A DNA stretch of 16,502 nucleotides from GCA-2683825 sp965662355 (GTDB taxonomy: Bacteria; Planctomycetota; UBA1135; GCA-002686595), in NCBI GenBank assembly GCA_965662355.1, contig CBFIHP010000041.1, positions 1 to 16,502 of the forward strand, read 5' to 3'. The notes below the pieces were generated by a model. The model was not told the DNA's origin, did no database searches, and saw nothing but the letters and a program-made list of their open reading frames with translations. The position numbers and the translations under genes are program-made. Positions 12,709-16,502 of this stretch are shown in pieces (position 1 is the first letter of the stretch; the number at the start of each line of letters is the position of its first letter).

Positions 12709-15350
12709 CCCGCGAAGACGACACACTCGCACGCGCAGAGGTCGCCTTCGGGCGCTTTGTCGAGCTCTTCCGTAAGGGCCAGCTCTCCGGCTCGGCAGCC
12801 TTCGTCGAGAAACAGGAAGCCGACATTCGTGACGAGCTGCGTCAGATGATCGAGGAGTTCTCGGCGCTCCGCGAGCGCATCGGTCAGGGGACTCTCGAAC
12901 AGACCGAGGGACGCGTTCTCGGGGGCTACCGCTTGCTGTCCGAGCTGGGTCGCGGGGGCATGTCGGTCGTCTGGGAAGCCGAAGAGATCGCCCTCAACCG
13001 ACGCGTGGCCTTGAAAGTCCTGGCGCCCCATCAGTTGCTCTCGCCCACTGCCCTACAACGCTTCGAACGCGAGGCCCGCGCCGGTGGGCGCTTGGCCCAC
13101 GCGGGCATCGTCCCCACCTACGGTGCGGGCGAAGCCGACGGCGTGCATTACATCGTCCAGGAGCTGGTCCCCGGCGGCTATACGCTCTCGGATTCATTCA
13201 ACGATCTGCGCGAGCTGCGCGAGCTTCCGGGCGACTACTACAAGGGCGTCGCGCAGCTCTTCCTCGAGCTGGCCCGGGCGCTGCAATACGCGCACAACGA
13301 GGGCGTGATCCACCGCGATGTCAAACCGGGCAACGTCCTGATCAGCGAAGACAACGAGCCGCGCATCGTCGATTTCGGCCTGGCCCGCATTCAGGACGAG
13401 CTCAGCACTTCGCGCACGATCGAGATTTCCGGTACGCCTTTCTACATGAGCCCCGAACAAGCGGCGGCCAAGGCCATGGGCATCGACGAACGCACGGATC
13501 AGTTCAGCCTGGGCGCGACGTTGTACGAAGGGCTGACCCTGAAGCGGCCATTCGAAGGCGATACGAGCCTTCAGGTCTTCCGTAACATCCTGACGGTCGA
13601 TCCCCCCGATCCGCGCACGGTACGTTCGCGCGTGCCCGTCGATCTGGCGGTGATCTGCATGAAGATGCTCGAGAAGAACCCCGATCAACGCTACGTCAAG
13701 ATCGGTGACGCTGGGGCGGACCTCGAACGCTTCCTGACCGATCGTCCGATCGTGGCCAAGCCCCCCGGGGCCCTCGACCGCGCCTCCAAGTGGGCGCGGC
13801 GCCACCGCACACTCGTGGCGGCCCTGGCGGTAGGGATCGTTGCCTTCGTCATCATCACCGCGTTACTCCTGCAGAACAGAAGCGCGCGCATCTTGGCGGA
13901 AAACACGACCAAGGATCTCGAGGCCGCACAAGAGGAGTTGCTTGCGTTTCAATCCGAGCTGCTTGCTGCGCAGGAAGACATGATCACCAATGCGGTCGAC
14001 CTGGGTCAGACGCGGACCTATCCGAGCACTTTCGGAGACATGTCGCTCGACCTGGTTCGTACCTACATTGCCCGAGGCGAGCTCGAAGAGGCCGCGGATT
14101 GGCTTCGTGCCGCGCCCATTCCCGAGACTCAGATCGCGGAGCTACGCCGGGACACCGGCCTCGCTCCCCTGCTCGAAGCGGGCTACGACGACGTCTTCCA
14201 ACGGAAAGCACTGCCCGGCTCGATGGACCACAAAGTCATGCCCGAGGACCCCGCGGATCACGCTCCCGATTTCATCGAGGAACTCGGGGACGGCCTCCGT
14301 GTCGCACGTGAATGGGTCATCCCGGGCAGTTTCCGCGGCGTTGCCTACGACGACGACAATGGTTTGCTCTTCGGGCTCACGCTCGGCGGCGAAGCTCACA
14401 TCTTCGACCGCGAGCTGCACCGCCTACGAAGCTTTCTTCTGGCGAGTGGAACCATCGAACTGCGCCTGGCGCGACTCGGGGTCGGCAAAAACGTCGCCAC
14501 CATCGGCTTCGGTAGCACCGCACATAGAAAGCTCAAGGCGTGCTTCGAACATCGCTCTCTGTGGACATACTATGCCGGCGGACGCATCAACGACGTGCGT
14601 CCCTGTGACCTCGATGGCGATGGCACACATGAGATACTCCTCGCCGTCGGAGCCGCCCGGGGCATCGAAGTCCTCGGCGCCGACGGAACGGCCCGTCGAT
14701 TCGATGCCAAGCTCTATGGGCCCTACGCCGTCTCTCCCTGCGATTTCGATGGCGACGGTGTAACCGATGTCGCTGTGAGTGCCGCAGGGGGATCGATCCG
14801 GGTCTTCGATCAGATGGGCGTGAAGAAGGGCCGGTTCGCTAGAGATCTCACACCGATGTGCATGCTGCCTTGCGGCGCGGGTGGCGAGAACGGGATGTTC
14901 GTATGGGCGAAGACCCAATCGATGAAAGAGGGGCTTCTCGTACGACTCGCCCCCGATGGGAGTGAATCGTTTCGCATCTCCCACAAGGACAGCAGGAACA
15001 CGTATGCGAACGCTTTCTGTGTCGGTCCAGAAGAACGTTGGGCAGCCGTAGCTCGAAGCGATTACTCGAAGGGTAGCAACAACGTAACCATCTTCGACCT
15101 CGAGAAACGCAGCGCCTTCGCGGTTCTCGAGTACTACCGCACGGACGCTGCAAGATCCGCTAGCCCCTCCAAGGCTGAAACAGTTTTGCAGCCCCCCACC
15201 ACGGTCGACAAGCTCAAGAACAACTCCGGCAATCCCGCAGGGGCCAGCCAGCTCGCATGGATTCCGGCCGAGAACGGCTCGCCCCCCACCCTGATCGTGG
15301 CTACGAAACTGGGCCTGCGGGCCTATTCGATACACCCTCAGCAGGACTAA
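12705..15350 (+). CDS. transmembrane Ser/Thr protein kinase with FG-GAP-like extracytoplasmic sensor
   Basis: 881 residues. Residues 1-70 form a helical N-terminal part. The kinase domain (about 72-345) is complete: glycine loop LGRGGMSVVW (81-90), ATP-binding K104 (VALKVL), helix-C Glu (E123), catalytic loop HRDVKPGN (D205, K207, N210), DFG at 223-225, activation segment to SPE (249-251), and TDQFSLG. It is therefore expected to be active on Ser/Thr (Hanks-type, PknB-like). One membrane helix (about 368-389) follows, then a coiled-coil stalk (about 395-428) and a large outer part to residue 881. The outer part holds propeller-type repeats with two calcium-like loops, DLDGDG near 635 and DFDGDG near 680 (FG-GAP/VCBS style), and ends LRAYSIHPQQD. 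It is coupled to the sigma factor gene by an ATGA overlap, so it probably senses an outside or periplasmic cue and phosphorylates that factor. The ligand is unknown. Confidence 0.95.
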   Translation: MTREDDTLARAEVAFGRFVELFRKGQLSGSAAFVEKQEADIRDELRQMIEEFSALRERIGQGTLEQTEGRVLGGYRLLSELGRGGMSVVWEAEEIALNRRVALKVLAPHQLLSPTALQRFEREARAGGRLAHAGIVPTYGAGEADGVHYIVQELVPGGYTLSDSFNDLRELRELPGDYYKGVAQLFLELARALQYAHNEGVIHRDVKPGNVLISEDNEPRIVDFGLARIQDELSTSRTIEISGTPFYMSPEQAAAKAMGIDERTDQFSLGATLYEGLTLKRPFEGDTSLQVFRNILTVDPPDPRTVRSRVPVDLAVICMKMLEKNPDQRYVKIGDAGADLERFLTDRPIVAKPPGALDRASKWARRHRTLVAALAVGIVAFVIITALLLQNRSARILAENTTKDLEAAQEELLAFQSELLAAQEDMITNAVDLGQTRTYPSTFGDMSLDLVRTYIARGELEEAADWLRAAPIPETQIAELRRDTGLAPLLEAGYDDVFQRKALPGSMDHKVMPEDPADHAPDFIEELGDGLRVAREWVIPGSFRGVAYDDDNGLLFGLTLGGEAHIFDRELHRLRSFLLASGTIELRLARLGVGKNVATIGFGSTAHRKLKACFEHRSLWTYYAGGRINDVRPCDLDGDGTHEILLAVGAARGIEVLGADGTARRFDAKLYGPYAVSPCDFDGDGVTDVAVSAAGGSIRVFDQMGVKKGRFARDLTPMCMLPCGAGGENGMFVWAKTQSMKEGLLVRLAPDGSESFRISHKDSRNTYANAFCVGPEERWAAVARSDYSKGSNNVTIFDLEKRSAFAVLEYYRTDAARSASPSKAETVLQPPTTVDKLKNNSGNPAGASQLAWIPAENGSPPTLIVATKLGLRAYSIHPQQD

Positions 15351-15423
15351 CTGAGAGCATAGGTATTCCAAAGGGGTGCTTCTTGCCCGGCGAACCTGAA
15401 GAATGTTACGGATTGCGTAGCGC

Positions 15424-15570
15424 ATGCATGACCGCCACGGCGGGTGGCCTGACTTCTACGGGACCGCGCAGCTCCCGCAGGACCTGGTCGCCTACGCTGA
15501 TGAGGTCGCCCAGTGGGTGTTTGGCATTGTGCTGGCGCCGGCGGGGTTTCTGAACTGGTGGTGGGACTGA
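15424..15570 (+). CDS. possible small protein (48 codons) after the kinase gene
   Basis: An ATG at 15424 opens 48 codons ending in TGA at 15568-15570. An in-frame TAG at 15418 forbids a longer version. Most codons end in G or C as in the neighbouring genes, and the residues look protein-like: a helical DLVAYADEVAQWVFG, then a hydrophobic IVLAPAGFLNWWWD end. No ribosome site is evident, and no family is recognised. It could be a genuine small membrane-associated protein, or the surviving tail of a longer gene damaged upstream. It lies 73 bases after the kinase stop on the same strand. Confidence 0.4.
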   Translation: MHDRHGGWPDFYGTAQLPQDLVAYADEVAQWVFGIVLAPAGFLNWWWD

Positions 15571-15807
15571 TCGACACGTAGCGCGGTCAACGCCGCTCGC
15601 CCGTGCTTGGGACGCGGATGGGCAGCGCGTTTGTCCCCGGAATCGGTGCTAAGACCTCCTCTGCGGGCTACGACACCCCCGCAAGGACACTGAGAGTTGC
15701 CTACGACAACCGCCCCCCAATTCGCACTTGAGCCCATGGCCGAGAATTATCACCCCACGTCCAATGGAGTACCCCCAACGCACACCCTCTTCGAGAGAGG
15801 AAGAACC
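15571..15807. other. intergenic region before the repeat protein gene
   Basis: No convincing gene is seen in these 237 bases. A short GC stem can form from TGCGGG (15662-15667) and CCCGCA (15678-15683) with a 10-base loop and no T-run. An ATG at 15736 is in frame with the downstream gene and could be an upstream start, but it adds only 24 polar residues. No consensus promoter was found. Confidence 0.35.
15795..15800 (+). promoter_or_regulatory. ribosome binding site of the repeat protein gene
   Basis: GAGAGG lies seven bases before the ATG at 15808. It favours this start over the in-frame ATG at 15736, and the hydrophobic signal sequence also begins here. Confidence 0.55.
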
Positions 15808-16502
15808 ATGAAGTCCCCTGCAGTCCCCGTCCTATTCCTGGGTCTCCTCGTTTCCGGAACCGGACCCAGCCCGACACCGCAAACGGCCAAGAACCCCGTT
15901 CGTATCCCGGCTCCCCTGACGGCGGGCGGCGGGGCGGATCTGGTGGAGTTCCTGAAGCACATGGAAATGGTGCGGCTGCCGGATGGACTGGGAGGCACGG
16001 TGCTGACCCTCAGGCTTCACGGCATAAACGTGCAGATCGTGAACGGCACGGGCACCACCGACGGCGTCGTCGATGGTGCAGGCAACCTCATCGTGGGCTA
16101 CAACGAGCTGCGCTTCTCGGGTAACGACCGCAGCGGATCGCACAACTTCGTCGTGGGCAAGGAGCACAACTTCTCGAGCTTCGGAGGCCTGGTGGCCGGG
16201 TCCCGCAACACGCTCAGCGAAGGACACGCCTCGGTCAGCGGCGGGTTCTCCAACACGGCCAGCGGCTTCCGCTCCTCGGTCAGCGGCGGGTTCTACAACA
16301 CGGCCAGCGGCTACTACTCCTCGGTCAGCGGCGGGGGCTACAACACGGCCAGCGGCGACTACTCCTCGGTCAGCGGCGGGTTCTCCAACACAGCCTACGG
16401 CAACGACTCCTCGGTCAGCGGCGGGGGCTTCAACACGGCCAGCGGCACCAGATCCTCGATCAGCGGCGGGGGCTTCAACACGGCCAGCAGCAACTACGCC
16501 TC
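15808..16502 (+). CDS. secreted YadA-head/Hep_Hag-like repeat protein, N-terminal part
   Basis: At least 231 codons, cut by the window end with no stop. The protein opens with a signal-like segment (VPVLFLGLLVSG), a Pro/Thr linker, and a predicted helix (DLVEFLKHMEMVRLP). A beta-rich module follows (TLRLHGINVQIVNGTG, GNLIVGYNELR, SGSHNFVVGKEHNFSS). From about residue 127 it is made of 15-residue units of the form xSGGxxNTASGxxSS; six complete units and one degenerate lead-in unit are visible. The regular small-residue/Asn spacing resembles the left-handed parallel beta-roll of YadA-like trimeric adhesin heads (Hep_Hag repeats), so a surface or extracellular adhesive fibre is inferred. The anchor or C-terminal domain that would prove a trimeric autotransporter lies outside the window. 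The ribosome site at 15795 and the signal select this start. Confidence 0.85.
   Translation, partial: MKSPAVPVLFLGLLVSGTGPSPTPQTAKNPVRIPAPLTAGGGADLVEFLKHMEMVRLPDGLGGTVLTLRLHGINVQIVNGTGTTDGVVDGAGNLIVGYNELRFSGNDRSGSHNFVVGKEHNFSSFGGLVAGSRNTLSEGHASVSGGFSNTASGFRSSVSGGFYNTASGYYSSVSGGGYNTASGDYSSVSGGFSNTAYGNDSSVSGGGFNTASGTRSSISGGGFNTASSNYA
16231..16500 (+). repeat. six tandem 45-bp coding repeats
   Basis: Units begin at 16231, 16276, 16321, 16366, 16411 and 16456, and a seventh starts at 16501. The first 15 bases, TCGGTCAGCGGCGGG, are identical in units 1-5 and differ by one base in unit 6; the central AACACGGCC block is almost invariant. Changes cluster in codons 5-6 and 10-14 of each unit. A diverged copy occupies 16186-16230. 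Identity at silent positions points to recent duplication or gene conversion. Confidence 0.95.

Noticed and set aside
14424..15425. Minus-strand 333-codon frame opposite the kinase C-terminus
   Set aside because: No motif or signal is seen, and it is antisense to the continuous kinase reading frame that keeps propeller loops to its end.
15736..15807. Upstream in-frame start for the repeat protein
   Set aside because: It would place 24 polar residues ahead of the signal sequence, and the ATG at 15808 has a better-placed ribosome site.
16231..16500. 45-bp repeats as a CRISPR array or intergenic satellite
   Set aside because: Units are directly abutting with no unique spacers, are a multiple of three and keep one open frame continuous with a signal-bearing N-terminus, so they are coding repeats.

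Overview
The window is GC-rich, densely coded bacterial chromosome. An ECF-type sigma factor fused by an ATGA overlap to a transmembrane Ser/Thr kinase, several secreted proteins with FG-GAP/VCBS propeller loops, an ASPIC/UnbV lipoprotein and a repeat-rich surface protein together suggest a Planctomycetota-like bacterium; Myxococcota is the main alternative. This placement is inferred from gene content only. No rRNA, tRNA, CRISPR array, insertion sequence or prophage module was recognised.

Layout, left to right. (1) Positions 1-1636, plus strand: the C-terminal end of an MFS transporter, a small exported coiled-coil protein and a complete XerC/D-type tyrosine recombinase. (2) Positions 1633-4937, minus strand: a two-gene unit encoding a PqiA-like membrane protein followed by a large CRTAC1-type lipoprotein (helical repeats, seven calcium-type propeller loops, ASPIC/UnbV domain). 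Its stop codon interlocks with that of the recombinase. (3) Positions 5100-6862, plus: a two-domain GNAT acetyltransferase and a class I SAM methyltransferase. (4) Positions 7071-9725, plus: a secreted lysyl-endopeptidase-like serine protease with a long modular tail. (5) Positions 9789-10760, minus: an alpha/beta hydrolase, with a possible tiny secreted protein behind it. (6) Positions 11109-15350, plus: a LolA/DUF2092-like exported protein, an ECF-like sigma factor with a long N-terminal extension, and a receptor-like Ser/Thr kinase whose extracytoplasmic part carries propeller-type repeats. (7) Positions 15351-15807: a gap with one short ORF of convincing codon usage. (8) Position 15808 to the end: the start of a secreted protein built of near-identical 45-bp (15-residue) repeats of the YadA-head/Hep_Hag type, cut by the window edge.

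How the genes may work together. The clearest functional unit is the sigma factor and kinase pair: translationally coupled, probably a one-component route from an outside signal (propeller domain) through kinase activity to promoter selection. The PqiA-like protein and the CRTAC1 lipoprotein are probably co-transcribed and both belong to the cell envelope. The remaining genes look like independent housekeeping or secretory functions. The least explained elements are the sensor domain of the kinase, the 48-codon ORF at 15424-15570 and the 45-bp repeat gene.
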